DNA from: Draconibacterium aestuarii
GTDB taxonomy: Bacteria; Bacteroidota; Bacteroidia; Bacteroidales; Prolixibacteraceae
Reading direction: 5' to 3'
DNA length: 64,000 bases
Assembly: GCA_026671195.1 (NCBI GenBank)
Contig: JAPOHD010000007.1
Coordinates: 186,001 to 250,000, forward strand
Under the pieces are notes generated by a model. The model did not search any database. It was not told the origin of the DNA and saw only the letters and a list, made by a program, of their open reading frames with translations. The translations under genes and the position numbers were made by a program. Shown piece by piece: positions 45,582-54,502 of this stretch; the first letter of the stretch is position 1; every line of letters starts with the position of its first letter.

Positions 45582-47900
45582 TTATTTAGTTTTATTGGTC
45601 ATTTCAAATTCAAGTGTACCACCTTGCTGTAGTTCGTTGTATGTAACATAAGGTCTTTCCAGCGTAACACCATTCAGTTTAGCTTCTTTGATATAAATAT
45701 TATCTGACGAAATATTTTTTGCGATAACCGTAAATGTTTTTCCATTGGGGAGTTCCATTTCGGCCTTTTCGAATTGCGGGCTACCAAACCAATATTTCCC
45801 GTTAACCGGATTAACCGGATAAACGCCCAGTGCACTAAAAACATACCAGGCCGACATCTGTCCACAGTCTTCATTGCCACAAAGTCCTTCCGGCGTATTC
45901 AGGTAAAGCTCGTTAATGATTTTGTTGGTAAAATATTGTGTTTTTTCAGGCTTGCCAACAAAATTGTACAAGTAAGCAACATGGTGACTGGGTTCATTGC
46001 CATGTGCATATTGCCCTATCAAACCAGTTACGTCCTCTGTGTCTTCGCCCAAAAGTTCTGAAGTTTGATTAAACAGACTATCGAGCATCATTTCCATACC
46101 TTTTTCACCTCCCATCAATTCAATCAGACCAGGCATATCGTGCGGAGCAAAAAATGAATATTGCCATGTATTACCCTCCACACAATGCGGATTTCCATAC
46201 TCAGCAAAACGTGGATGAAAGGGTTCGTACCAGCTTCCATCGCTGTTCTTCCCCCGAAATAAATGATATTCAGGATCGAACAGATTTTTATAATATTGCG
46301 ATCGCTCCAAGTATTTTTTGTACTCCTTCTCTTTTCCCAAAGTTTTTGCCACTTGAGCAATACACCAGTCATCAAAAGCATATTCAAGGGTTTTCGAAAC
46401 GGTACCACTTTTTTCCTCGTCGGTTGGTACATAATGAAATTCGCGATAAAATACCAAACCTTTACGATCGCGTTCTGATACATCTGTCAAAGCATCAAAC
46501 AGTTCTTCCAGGTTGTAGTTACCAATTCCTTTATTCACCGCATCGGCCATTAACGATGCTGCATGATATCCAATCATCGATCCGCCTTCATTCCCTGAAA
46601 TTTCCCAGTAGGGCAATTCACCGGTTTGTCGGAATTTAGCCAGCATCGAATGAATTATATCTTCTTCAACTTGTGGTTGCATAAGCGACAACAATGGGTT
46701 CAGTGCCCGAAAAGTATCCCATAACGACAACAATGTGTAATGTGTGTAATCCTCTGCCTTTCCGGTTTTGTGGTTAAAGTTTTTGTAATTTCCATCCACA
46801 TCAGAAAAGCGGTAAGGTGCAATATAACTGTGGTACAGTGATGTGTAGAAAATCGTTTTCTTTTCTAAGTCTGAACCCGTAATTTTAATTTTCGACAATT
46901 CATCATTCCATTTCTCACGATTGGCTAGATACATTTTATCAAAATCGAATCCCATTGATTCAGCTGTTTTTAGGTTCGCCAACGCACCTTCCTCGCTTAC
47001 CGAAGAAATGGCAACTTTAACAATAAGCTCATCACTTTCGTTGTCGTCGAACAAAAATGCAACGCAGGTTTCTTTCCCTTTTGCTAAAATATTTTCTTGT
47101 AATTCTTCATTCAGATAAAACTGATGATTTTTCACGCCGCGCGAAAATTGCATGGCAAAATACACACGCTGCACACTGGCTTTCCCGGTTGAAAACCGAT
47201 AACCGGTAAACAACTCCGGTGAACGGTAACGCACCATTGCATCGGTGGTTTGGTCGGAGTTTGTAAAACCAAGGTTCAGAATTACACTCTGGCCATTTGC
47301 TTTTTGATTAAAACGATAGCGATGCATGCCCACAAACTCACTGGCGGTTAATTCTACATCTATATCGTCATCTTTCAGGTTCACCCGATAATATCCGGGC
47401 GATGCTTTTTCTTCATCATGAGAAAAGCCTGAGCTGTATTTTAACAGGAAATGTTTATCGAAAGGCCCCGGATGTCCGTTCCGTCGAATAAAACCACGGG
47501 GATTTAGTCCCCGTTCTTTAATGATTTTATTCACGGTTTCATCTTCCTGTACAAAATATTTCTTTTCGATTGGTTTAGTAGTTGGCATCAGCGAAATGTC
47601 GCAAAAATCAGCAACGCCGGTACCGCTTAAGTGGGTATGCGAAAATCCAACAATGGTACTGTCGGCATAACGGTAGCCAGCACAATACATCCAACTGTGG
47701 CCACCATTATCAGGACTCAGCTGAATCATTCCAAAAGGATAGGCTGCTCCCGGAAACATATTTCCAAATCCAACTCCCATTTCGCCCCCGGTTCCAATAA
47801 ACGGATTGACAAAATCAACCGGGTCTTGTTCTTTTAAAGCCTTATCCGGCGACTGACAAGCTGTTGCAAGGAACAGTATAAAAATTACAATGTACTTCAT
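45582..47900 (-). CDS. GH92 alpha-mannosidase lipoprotein
   Basis: A 772-residue GH92 protein with lipobox LATAC (Cys15). Hallmarks are DFVNPFIGTGGEMGVGFGN, GMIQLSPDNGGHSW, SLWDTFRALNPL, HCVEGNTWQYSFFAPHD with the likely catalytic Glu, and GNEDCGQMSAWYVFSALG. The N-terminal insert around residues 110-150 is longer than in the GH92 at 28133, and sequence differences suggest a distinct linkage preference. It lies 4 bases after the GH78 gene, which argues for tight coupling and a glycan bearing both rhamnose and mannose-type linkages. GH92 specificity (alpha-1,2, 1,3, 1,4 or 1,6) cannot be read by eye. Confidence 0.95.
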   Translation of the reverse strand: MKYIVIFILFLATACQSPDKALKEQDPVDFVNPFIGTGGEMGVGFGNMFPGAAYPFGMIQLSPDNGGHSWMYCAGYRYADSTIVGFSHTHLSGTGVADFCDISLMPTTKPIEKKYFVQEDETVNKIIKERGLNPRGFIRRNGHPGPFDKHFLLKYSSGFSHDEEKASPGYYRVNLKDDDIDVELTASEFVGMHRYRFNQKANGQSVILNLGFTNSDQTTDAMVRYRSPELFTGYRFSTGKASVQRVYFAMQFSRGVKNHQFYLNEELQENILAKGKETCVAFLFDDNESDELIVKVAISSVSEEGALANLKTAESMGFDFDKMYLANREKWNDELSKIKITGSDLEKKTIFYTSLYHSYIAPYRFSDVDGNYKNFNHKTGKAEDYTHYTLLSLWDTFRALNPLLSLMQPQVEEDIIHSMLAKFRQTGELPYWEISGNEGGSMIGYHAASLMADAVNKGIGNYNLEELFDALTDVSERDRKGLVFYREFHYVPTDEEKSGTVSKTLEYAFDDWCIAQVAKTLGKEKEYKKYLERSQYYKNLFDPEYHLFRGKNSDGSWYEPFHPRFAEYGNPHCVEGNTWQYSFFAPHDMPGLIELMGGEKGMEMMLDSLFNQTSELLGEDTEDVTGLIGQYAHGNEPSHHVAYLYNFVGKPEKTQYFTNKIINELYLNTPEGLCGNEDCGQMSAWYVFSALGVYPVNPVNGKYWFGSPQFEKAEMELPNGKTFTVIAKNISSDNIYIKEAKLNGVTLERPYVTYNELQQGGTLEFEMTNKTK

Positions 47901-47904
47901 AGAA

Positions 47905-50649
47905 TTATTTTTCGGCTTTAAACTGGTACTGTCCTGAATTTACGAGAAGTTGATGTCTTCCCTCAGAGTATCCATGGTATTTCACTCCCTCAACTTCATT
48001 AATTTGATTTTCAGCTTCAGTTATTTTTGCGCCCTCTTCAGCCGGAAGATAAACCGTTGCCGAAGTATTAAATGGTACTTTCACTTCCAATGTTAAGGTG
48101 CCGCCTTCGTTTTTCCATTTTGAGGAAACCAGACCTCTCATTGTTTCTGTTTTTGCTTCGGCATAAGAAAGCCCGTCGAGCAAATAGGGTTTTATTTGAA
48201 AGGCTGCATACGCCGGATTATCTTCGTCGAGTTGAATACCTGCAATGTATTTATAAAACCAGGCATCGATACTTCCCATCATCACATGGTTTTTCGATTG
48301 TTTTAATGTCCAGAATTCACAAACTGTTGTGTATTTTTCCATCATGCTGTTCCAACTCGGGTAAGTGGTTTGGTTAATCAGGTTCCAAACAACATCGGTG
48401 CGGCCAAAGGCAGCCAGTGCCTCCGGCATATATTTGGTACCAATAACTCCTGTGGTTAGGTGATTATCGTTTGTCACCTCGATATCGTACACAAGATTTT
48501 CCTGAACTTTCTCTACAGAGCGCTCAGGAACCAGGCCTAAGAAAAGCGGGAAAGCATTTGACATTTGACAGCCATTTGTATAGTTGCCTGTTTCGGCATT
48601 AAAATAATTTTTATTGTAAGCTTCGCGAATATTGGCAGCAAGCTCTTCAAAATGTTGTTGATCTGCTTTTTTATCCAGAATTGCCGCAACTTTTGATAAA
48701 ATGGTTGCATTAAAGTAATAAAATGCCGTTGCAGTAGCATCCAGTTCTCCTGCTCTGCGGTCTTTCACCAAACTTCCCCAATCACCGATCCAACTTCTGG
48801 GTGCAATAAAATCGGTTGAAACATTATCCAAAAATTCCATGTAACGTTTCATCGACAAGTAATGCCCGGCCAAAATACGTTTATCGCCGTAATAGCGGTA
48901 ATAATCCCACAACATGGTAATGTATGTACTGCTCCATTCCACACCTTCATCAAGAATATAAGGTTGAGGCGAAATGATCGGAATATCACCGGTTGCTTCA
49001 TCCTGGTTATCCCGAATTCCTGCAAACCAATTTTCGTAGAAAAGTGGCATGTTAAAGTTAAACATCGCTTCTTCTGCAGTTACCTGAGCATCTCCGAACC
49101 ATCCCAAACGTTCGTCGCGTTGCGGACAATCCATAGGATACCCCAACATGTTACTTTTTTGCGACCACACTGTTGCCCTGTGCAATTTATTCACCAGTTC
49201 GTTATCGCATTTAAAATCGCCAACAAGCTTGTTATCGCTGTAAACAACACAACCTTCAATATTTTCCAGATCCAAAGATCCGTTCTCGGCAGTCACTTCC
49301 ACATATTTAAAGCCAAAGTAGGTAAACTTTGGTTCGTAGCTTTCCACTCCTTCACCCTTCAAAATAAATTCGGCACTTGCTTTTGCCTGTTCTGTACTGG
49401 TTACGTCAATGGTTCCATCTTCATAGATATCTTCTGAAAAGCGCATTCTAATTTTTGTGCCTTTTTTACCTTTTGCTTTTATGCGTACCCATCCGGAAAA
49501 GTTCTGTCCCATATCGAAAACACGCATGTTTTCTTTTTCCACCTTAATTTCATCAGGTTTTATAGTTTGAATGACCCTCATTGGGGGCATGGTTTCCGAA
49601 ACAAGTCGTGAATCAATTGAATTAAAAACCGTTACTGGCTGCCATTTTGAAGCGTCAAAACCAACTGAATTCCAGCCCCGCTGGTCGAGACTGGCATCAT
49701 AAACCTCACCATCATATACACAACTGAAGGTAATCGGACCATCTGACTGCAACCAGCTTTCGTCGGTTTTAAGTACCTGTTCGGAACCGTCGGTGTATGT
49801 AACATGTACCTGAGCAATTGCCTTTTTATGACCAAACCACTGCATGCGGTATTGTTGCCACCAGGGTTTATAGGGATTGTACCATCCGTTACCAACGTGC
49901 ATACCCAGTGCATTTTCGCCTTGTCTCAGCATAGTTGTAACATCGTACGTGTTATAAAGAATATTTTCGTGGTAAGGTGTTTTTGCGGGAGCCAAAACAT
50001 GGTCTCCAACTTTTTGGCCATTAATATAAAATTCATAAAATCCCAGCCCGGTAACAAATGCTTTGGCCGACTCTATTTTCTTTGACAGATTCACTTCTTT
50101 TCGCAATAAAAGAGATTGCCCCGAATGATTTACGGTATCCTTCATCGTAGCCTGTTCGTCGCGATGAGTGATAAATCCTTTTTCTGGCAGTGCTTTAAAT
50201 TCCGGTGTTTTACCTATCCATTTGGCCTGCCAGTCGCTGGCATTAAACAACGCTGTTTCAAATGTTGCCACCGGACTTTCCGAGGCATTTTCCTTTTCAT
50301 CCCAAACAATTACTTTCCAAAAATATTTTTGATTGGATTGAAGAAAAGTCTCTCTCAGTTCATGCTGAATTGTTTCTGCCGATACAACTTTTCCTGAGTT
50401 CCACACATCGGCCGTTTTCGCTTTCAATTTCTTTTTTTCAGTGGCAACCAGAATTTGATAAGCCGTTTGCTGTTTGTTACGCTCTGAAGAATTAATAATC
50501 CAGGAAAACCGGGGATGCTGTTCATCAATGGTGATCGGATCTTCGGCATATTCGACCAATAATCTTTCGAAAGTAAGATTTGACTGCTGTTTTACAGAGC
50601 AGGCTACAACGGCCAGCGTTATAAATACAATTAAAAATGGTCTGTTCAT
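47905..50649 (-). CDS. GH78 alpha-L-rhamnosidase lipoprotein
   Basis: A 914-residue GH78 protein with lipobox AVVAC (Cys17). It has the usual order of beta-sandwich domains (AKAFVTGLGFYEFYINGQKVG), an (alpha/alpha)6 barrel with the family motif PMDCPQRDERLGWFGDAQ and acidic/aromatic sites such as PRSWIGDWGSLVKD, and a closing beta domain (VPFNTSATVYLPA). It lacks the extra chitobiase-like and PA14 tail of the GH78 at 35908. It follows the aldolase gene by 19 bases and precedes GH92. Together with the HpcH/HpaI aldolase it fits L-rhamnose release and use. Confidence 0.94.
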   Translation of the reverse strand: MNRPFLIVFITLAVVACSVKQQSNLTFERLLVEYAEDPITIDEQHPRFSWIINSSERNKQQTAYQILVATEKKKLKAKTADVWNSGKVVSAETIQHELRETFLQSNQKYFWKVIVWDEKENASESPVATFETALFNASDWQAKWIGKTPEFKALPEKGFITHRDEQATMKDTVNHSGQSLLLRKEVNLSKKIESAKAFVTGLGFYEFYINGQKVGDHVLAPAKTPYHENILYNTYDVTTMLRQGENALGMHVGNGWYNPYKPWWQQYRMQWFGHKKAIAQVHVTYTDGSEQVLKTDESWLQSDGPITFSCVYDGEVYDASLDQRGWNSVGFDASKWQPVTVFNSIDSRLVSETMPPMRVIQTIKPDEIKVEKENMRVFDMGQNFSGWVRIKAKGKKGTKIRMRFSEDIYEDGTIDVTSTEQAKASAEFILKGEGVESYEPKFTYFGFKYVEVTAENGSLDLENIEGCVVYSDNKLVGDFKCDNELVNKLHRATVWSQKSNMLGYPMDCPQRDERLGWFGDAQVTAEEAMFNFNMPLFYENWFAGIRDNQDEATGDIPIISPQPYILDEGVEWSSTYITMLWDYYRYYGDKRILAGHYLSMKRYMEFLDNVSTDFIAPRSWIGDWGSLVKDRRAGELDATATAFYYFNATILSKVAAILDKKADQQHFEELAANIREAYNKNYFNAETGNYTNGCQMSNAFPLFLGLVPERSVEKVQENLVYDIEVTNDNHLTTGVIGTKYMPEALAAFGRTDVVWNLINQTTYPSWNSMMEKYTTVCEFWTLKQSKNHVMMGSIDAWFYKYIAGIQLDEDNPAYAAFQIKPYLLDGLSYAEAKTETMRGLVSSKWKNEGGTLTLEVKVPFNTSATVYLPAEEGAKITEAENQINEVEGVKYHGYSEGRHQLLVNSGQYQFKAEK

Positions 50650-50668
50650 TTTGATTTAGGTACTGATT

Positions 50669-51478
50669 TTATATGGTAATATTTCCGGTTGACTGATGAG
50701 AAACATCGCCAATACTATTCCTTATTTTATTAATATCTTTACTTAATTGCTGCGAGAAAATGGCAATATCGGAGCTGTGAATAACAATGTTTGCTCCTTC
50801 CGAAATCCATTTCACTTGCCTTTCGGGCGACTCAGAAAAATGTATACCTACTGCAATATTATTTTCCCTGCATTTTTTTATGATAATGGCAACTACTTTT
50901 TCAAATTCGGGATGGTCGTACATTTCCGGTAGTCCCATATTAACCGACAAATCATGCGGACCAATAAAAACACCATCCAATCCGGGGACTTTAAGCAGCT
51001 CATCAAGTTTTTCAACCGCCGGAATACTTTCAATATTTATAATACACAAATTTCCGCGGTTATACGTTTCCACATATCCCTTTAAATCAGGCTCTATAGT
51101 TTTCGGATGCTCCAAAATGGCTTTGAGTTTTTCACCTTTTAGCGGTTTGTATTTAAGCGCTCCAACCATATCTTTTATTTGTTCCTCCGACTCAACATAA
51201 GGCGCAACAATACCTTCTGCACCCGCATCAATCATTTGGCAAGCTTTATACGGATCGGGCGAAGGAATACGAACAATTGGTGCAATTCCCTGTGCTGCAT
51301 ATAACTGACACATGGCTGCCACTTCCATGCGTTCCAAAGGAATGTGTTCTGTATCGATAAAAACAAAATCAAGCCCGGCATTGCCAACAGCTTTTGACCA
51401 AAGCGGAGCCATCGACGACACACAGGTTCCGTAAATTGTGTTACCTTTCTCCAGTTTCAGAGATAATAGTTTTGACAT
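50669..51478 (-). CDS. HpcH/HpaI-family class II aldolase, possibly 2-keto-3-deoxy-rhamnonate aldolase
   Basis: A 269-residue cytosolic aldolase of the HpcH/HpaI family, which splits 2-keto-3-deoxy acids (or 4-hydroxy-2-oxo acids) to pyruvate and an aldehyde using a divalent metal. Typical residues are His45 in IDTEHIPLER, Arg70 in PIVRIPSPDP, a metal Glu in CIINIESIPAVEKLDEL and Asp in GVFIGPHDLSVN. The GAEGIVAPYVES loop is also characteristic. It stands directly before a GH78 rhamnosidase, so the non-phosphorylated L-rhamnose pathway (2-keto-3-deoxy-L-rhamnonate to pyruvate and lactaldehyde) is a reasonable inference. The dehydrogenase and dehydratase of that route are not in the window. 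Confidence 0.88.
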   Translation of the reverse strand: MSKLLSLKLEKGNTIYGTCVSSMAPLWSKAVGNAGLDFVFIDTEHIPLERMEVAAMCQLYAAQGIAPIVRIPSPDPYKACQMIDAGAEGIVAPYVESEEQIKDMVGALKYKPLKGEKLKAILEHPKTIEPDLKGYVETYNRGNLCIINIESIPAVEKLDELLKVPGLDGVFIGPHDLSVNMGLPEMYDHPEFEKVVAIIIKKCRENNIAVGIHFSESPERQVKWISEGANIVIHSSDIAIFSQQLSKDINKIRNSIGDVSHQSTGNITI

Positions 51479-51499
51479 TGGTTTATGGTTTAAATGTTT

Positions 51500-52165
51500 T
51501 TAGATATTCTGATTTAAAAAATCTTTCAAAGTTGAATAATCATTTATGATAATGTCGGCCTGGCTCTGATCCTGATTTTCGGCGGCAACACCATTGTACG
51601 CCACGCAGTACATTCCGGCTGCTTTGGCCGCTTTAATACCATTTTTTGAATCCTCGATAACGATACAGTTTTTGGGCACAACACCTAACAAATGGGCGGC
51701 ATGTAAAAATACATCCGGTTCAGGTTTACTTTTACCCACCTCACTGCTACTCACCACGTGTTGAAAATACGTTTTCAAACCCGATTTCTTGAGTATTATC
51801 CGAATGGTCTCCTTATCAGAAGAAGAAGCGACTGCCATTGGAATTCTCCGGGCAACACACTTTTGCAACAATTCTTCAAGTCCCGGCATGGGATCAATTT
51901 TTTCAAGGCTATTAAAAAAGGGATGTGCTTCGGCAATGGTAAGCCGGGTCATTTCATCAACATCGAATGAAAGATTTCTGCTACTTTTTATTTCCGTCCA
52001 CATCACATCAGTGGCTGTGCCCATATAACGGGCATGTTCTTCATCAGAAATATCAAGTCCTGCTTTTTTAAACATTCGTTTTTCTATTTCAATATGCAAT
52101 GGTTCGCTGTCAACCAACACACCATCCATATCAAAAATGATTGCTTTTACCTTTTCCAACTTCAT
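51500..52165 (-). CDS. HAD-family phosphatase/phosphomutase (beta-phosphoglucomutase-like)
   Basis: A 221-residue cytosolic HAD hydrolase of the beta-PGM/DOG phosphatase type. Motif I is FDMDGVLVDSEP at 11-22 (nucleophile Asp12, acid/base Asp14), motif II is AVASSS, the motif III Lys is in GKSKPEPDVFLHAA, and motif IV is CIVIEDSKNGIKAAKAAG. The alpha-helical cap lies between motifs I and II. It probably dephosphorylates a sugar phosphate or interconverts hexose 1- and 6-phosphates. It is the first gene of the operon after the AraC regulator, with a 257-base leader. Confidence 0.88.
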   Translation of the reverse strand: MKLEKVKAIIFDMDGVLVDSEPLHIEIEKRMFKKAGLDISDEEHARYMGTATDVMWTEIKSSRNLSFDVDEMTRLTIAEAHPFFNSLEKIDPMPGLEELLQKCVARRIPMAVASSSDKETIRIILKKSGLKTYFQHVVSSSEVGKSKPEPDVFLHAAHLLGVVPKNCIVIEDSKNGIKAAKAAGMYCVAYNGVAAENQDQSQADIIINDYSTLKDFLNQNI

Positions 52166-52227
52166 CTAATCCTAATTATTAAATATTGACGATTTTCAAC
52201 TGTTTAAATCCCAAAGAAGACTTATAG

Positions 52228-52249
52228 CATCAAAATAACATCAAAGTAA
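52228..52249. promoter_or_regulatory. Tandem 11-bp repeats, possible AraC-type binding site
   Basis: CATCAAAATAA is followed directly by CATCAAAGTAA, about 63 bases before the HAD start. An 11-bp period puts both copies on one face of the helix, as expected for the two DNA-binding motifs of an AraC protein. The rest of the 52166-52422 gap shows no other clear site. Confidence 0.35.
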
Positions 52250-52422
52250 CGAAGTGAGCAGAACTATAACCACACATTTGTTAGCACATTTCAATAGATT
52301 TTTGACCACAACACGACTCAGAATATTGTGAATTAAACACTCTCAGACCTGTAATGAACAACAAAAGCGCTGAAACTCAGGCACGAAGATTTCAAAAACT
52401 GCAAAACCGATTTAGCACACGG

Positions 52423-53280
52423 CTATTTTAAATCTTTTCTGTATTCCGAAGGAGTTTTATTCATAATTACCTTAAAATAATAATTAAAATTGGCCAAATT
52501 ATTATACCCGCATTCGTAGCAGATTTGAGTAACCGGCTTATCCGTTTCGGCCAGTAAGCGGGCAGCAATACCAATTCGAACCCGTTTTACATATTCCATA
52601 AAGGTTTGATTGGTTTTCTTTTTAAAATAGCGACAAAAAGAACTTGGCTCCATATAAACCAATTTTGAGGCTTCCTTTAAGTTTATCCCCTCCTGGATGT
52701 TCTGAAAAACGTATTCGTAGATTTTATTTACCTGGTCGCGATCTTTGTCGTGCGCGTCAGGTAACGAAGATGGTAAGGCCAGATATTCTCTTTCTTCCCC
52801 TTCTATTTTAAGTAATAAATTAAAAACCTTCAGCAGGCCAATGTAACGCTCCAGCCCCTTCAAATTAACCATTTTCTTTAAGGTTGATGCCACCTGGCTT
52901 GTTTTTGATCCCTTAAACAATATACCACGGTCAGCTTTTTTCATTAATTCTCCCACATTTTCCAGTTCAGGAATATTAAAGAAGTCGGAAGTAATTATGT
53001 TTTCATAAAAATGAGTTACAATACATTCGGGCTCGCTATCTTTTGCCGTTTCCAGCACTTCCCAACAATGCGAAATATTTGGCCCAAGTAGTACCAAGTC
53101 TCCCGGTGAGTAACTGGAAATGTGATTCCCAACAATTCGTCTGCCAGAACCCGAGGTGATCAGATTCAATTCAAAATTCTTATGCGAATGCATCTTATCT
53201 GAATCCGGATCCATTTGAAGTTTTCGGGTAATAAATGAATGTTTGTGAGGAACGAAAATCTTTTCATATACAAATTCCAT
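52423..53280 (-). CDS. AraC-family transcriptional regulator
   Basis: A 285-residue AraC/XylS-type activator. The N-terminal cupin sensor carries MHSHKNFELNLITSGSG and YSPGDLVLLGPNISHCW, typical of sugar-binding cupins of this family. The C-terminal domain of about 100 residues has two helix-turn-helix motifs (LKEASKLVYMEPSSFCRYFK and PVTQICYECGYNNLANFNYY). It stands between the long minus-strand operon (HAD first) and the divergent aldolase gene at 53440, so it probably activates one or both in response to a sugar. The start at 53280 has AAAGG upstream. Confidence 0.93.
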   Translation of the reverse strand: MEFVYEKIFVPHKHSFITRKLQMDPDSDKMHSHKNFELNLITSGSGRRIVGNHISSYSPGDLVLLGPNISHCWEVLETAKDSEPECIVTHFYENIITSDFFNIPELENVGELMKKADRGILFKGSKTSQVASTLKKMVNLKGLERYIGLLKVFNLLLKIEGEEREYLALPSSLPDAHDKDRDQVNKIYEYVFQNIQEGINLKEASKLVYMEPSSFCRYFKKKTNQTFMEYVKRVRIGIAARLLAETDKPVTQICYECGYNNLANFNYYFKVIMNKTPSEYRKDLK

Positions 53281-53305
53281 AATACACTTTTTTAACCTTT
53301 CGGAT

Positions 53306-53313
53306 CAAATATA
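53306..53313 (-). promoter_or_regulatory. Putative Bacteroidota -7 element for the AraC gene
   Basis: The minus strand reads TATATTTG, an exact match to TAnnTTTG, 26-33 bases before the AraC ATG. A TTG lies 14 bases further upstream, closer than the usual spacing, so the -33 box is uncertain. Confidence 0.42.
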
Positions 53314-53439
53314 GAATTAAATTGGAACAATTCGGGATAAAATTCAATGTAAATCAAACAAGATACAATTAACAACTTGCAGCATAATAACTTTCCTTTG
53401 TATATAGTAATAAGAACTTAAAAAATATTTTTATACCAT

Positions 53440-54360
53440 ATGAAAACAACAGCATCTTTGCATGGAATTATTCCTCCCATGGTAACACCCTTGCTAAGCA
53501 ATACTGAGATCGACGAAGAGGGTCTTATAAAATTAATCGAACATATTATTTCAGGAGGAGTGCACGGTATTTTTCTACTGGGTACAACCGGCGAAGCACC
53601 GCACCTGAGTTATGAACTTCGTAAAGAGTTCATAAAAAAGGCCTGCTCTGTTATTAATAAAAGGGTTCCGGTTGTTGTTGGAATTACCGACACATCAATA
53701 ACAGGTTCGTTAGAAATTGCCCAAACTGCAAGTGATGCCGGTGCCGATGCAGTTGTTATTTCTGCTCCTTATTATGTTTCCATTTCTCAACAGGAAATGG
53801 TTGAGTACCTGGAATATCTTGTTCCTCAACTGCCTCTGCCTTTTATGATGTACAACATGCCGTCGTGTACAAAATTACACATGTCGGTTGAAACAGTAAG
53901 AAAGGCAAAAGAATTGGGAGCACTTGGAATTAAAGACAGTTCGGGAGATCTGGCCTATCTGTATGCATTGATGGATGAGTTTAAAGATTCGCCTGATTTT
54001 TCAATTATTGTGGGTACCGAATTATTTATTCCTGAAACAATCATAAACGGCGGACATGGAGCTGTTCCGGGTGGAGCAAACATGTTTCCAAGATTATTTG
54101 TAGATTTATACGAAGCATCAAAAAAAGGAGATATTACCAGAATTGCCGAGCTTCGCGAAAAAATCATTCAAATTGATAATAAAATTTACAGTATCAGCAG
54201 CGAAGGATCGAAATACATAAAAAGTATTAAATGTGCCCTTTCAGAAATGGGGATCTGTAATAATTTTGTATCTATGCCTTTCACTCCATTCGGCGCAGAA
54301 AAACAAAATGAAATGAAGCAAAATATAAGTGAAATAGATTTTTTAGAAATAAATAAATGA
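53440..54360 (+). CDS. DapA/NanA-family class I aldolase
   Basis: A 306-residue cytosolic protein of the dihydrodipicolinate synthase/N-acetylneuraminate lyase family with an intact active site: GTTGE at 48-52, Tyr138 in MYNMPSCTK, and the Schiff-base Lys165 in GIKDSSGD. Such enzymes cleave or make 2-oxo acids such as sialic acid, 2-keto-3-deoxygluconate or dihydrodipicolinate. The location at the head of a catabolic operon with an SSS symporter and a BNR protein argues for sugar-acid or sialic acid breakdown rather than lysine synthesis. It is divergent from the AraC gene, the likely regulator. Confidence 0.88.
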   Translation: MKTTASLHGIIPPMVTPLLSNTEIDEEGLIKLIEHIISGGVHGIFLLGTTGEAPHLSYELRKEFIKKACSVINKRVPVVVGITDTSITGSLEIAQTASDAGADAVVISAPYYVSISQQEMVEYLEYLVPQLPLPFMMYNMPSCTKLHMSVETVRKAKELGALGIKDSSGDLAYLYALMDEFKDSPDFSIIVGTELFIPETIINGGHGAVPGGANMFPRLFVDLYEASKKGDITRIAELREKIIQIDNKIYSISSEGSKYIKSIKCALSEMGICNNFVSMPFTPFGAEKQNEMKQNISEIDFLEINK

Positions 54361-54441
54361 TACCATAATCGAAGAAAAACATAAAGCCTGTAAAGAGTGC
54401 GATCCGTCAACAAAAGAAAGATAAACTTCTTTTATAAATGT

Positions 54442-54466
54442 CCTGTCTGCCATCAATGCAGGCAGG
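54442..54466. repeat. Strong GC-rich hairpin between aldolase and symporter genes (REP-like)
   Basis: CCTGTCTGC and GCAGGCAGG form a 9-bp stem with one G-T pair and a 7-base loop, in the 142-base gap before the symporter. No T run follows, so it is not a classic terminator. CCTGCCTG-type palindromes are frequent interspersed repeats in Bacteroidota; an mRNA-stabilising or processing role is possible. Confidence 0.5.
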
Positions 54467-54502
54467 CATCCTTACCTTAATCAATAAAACAAATTTACTT
54501 AG

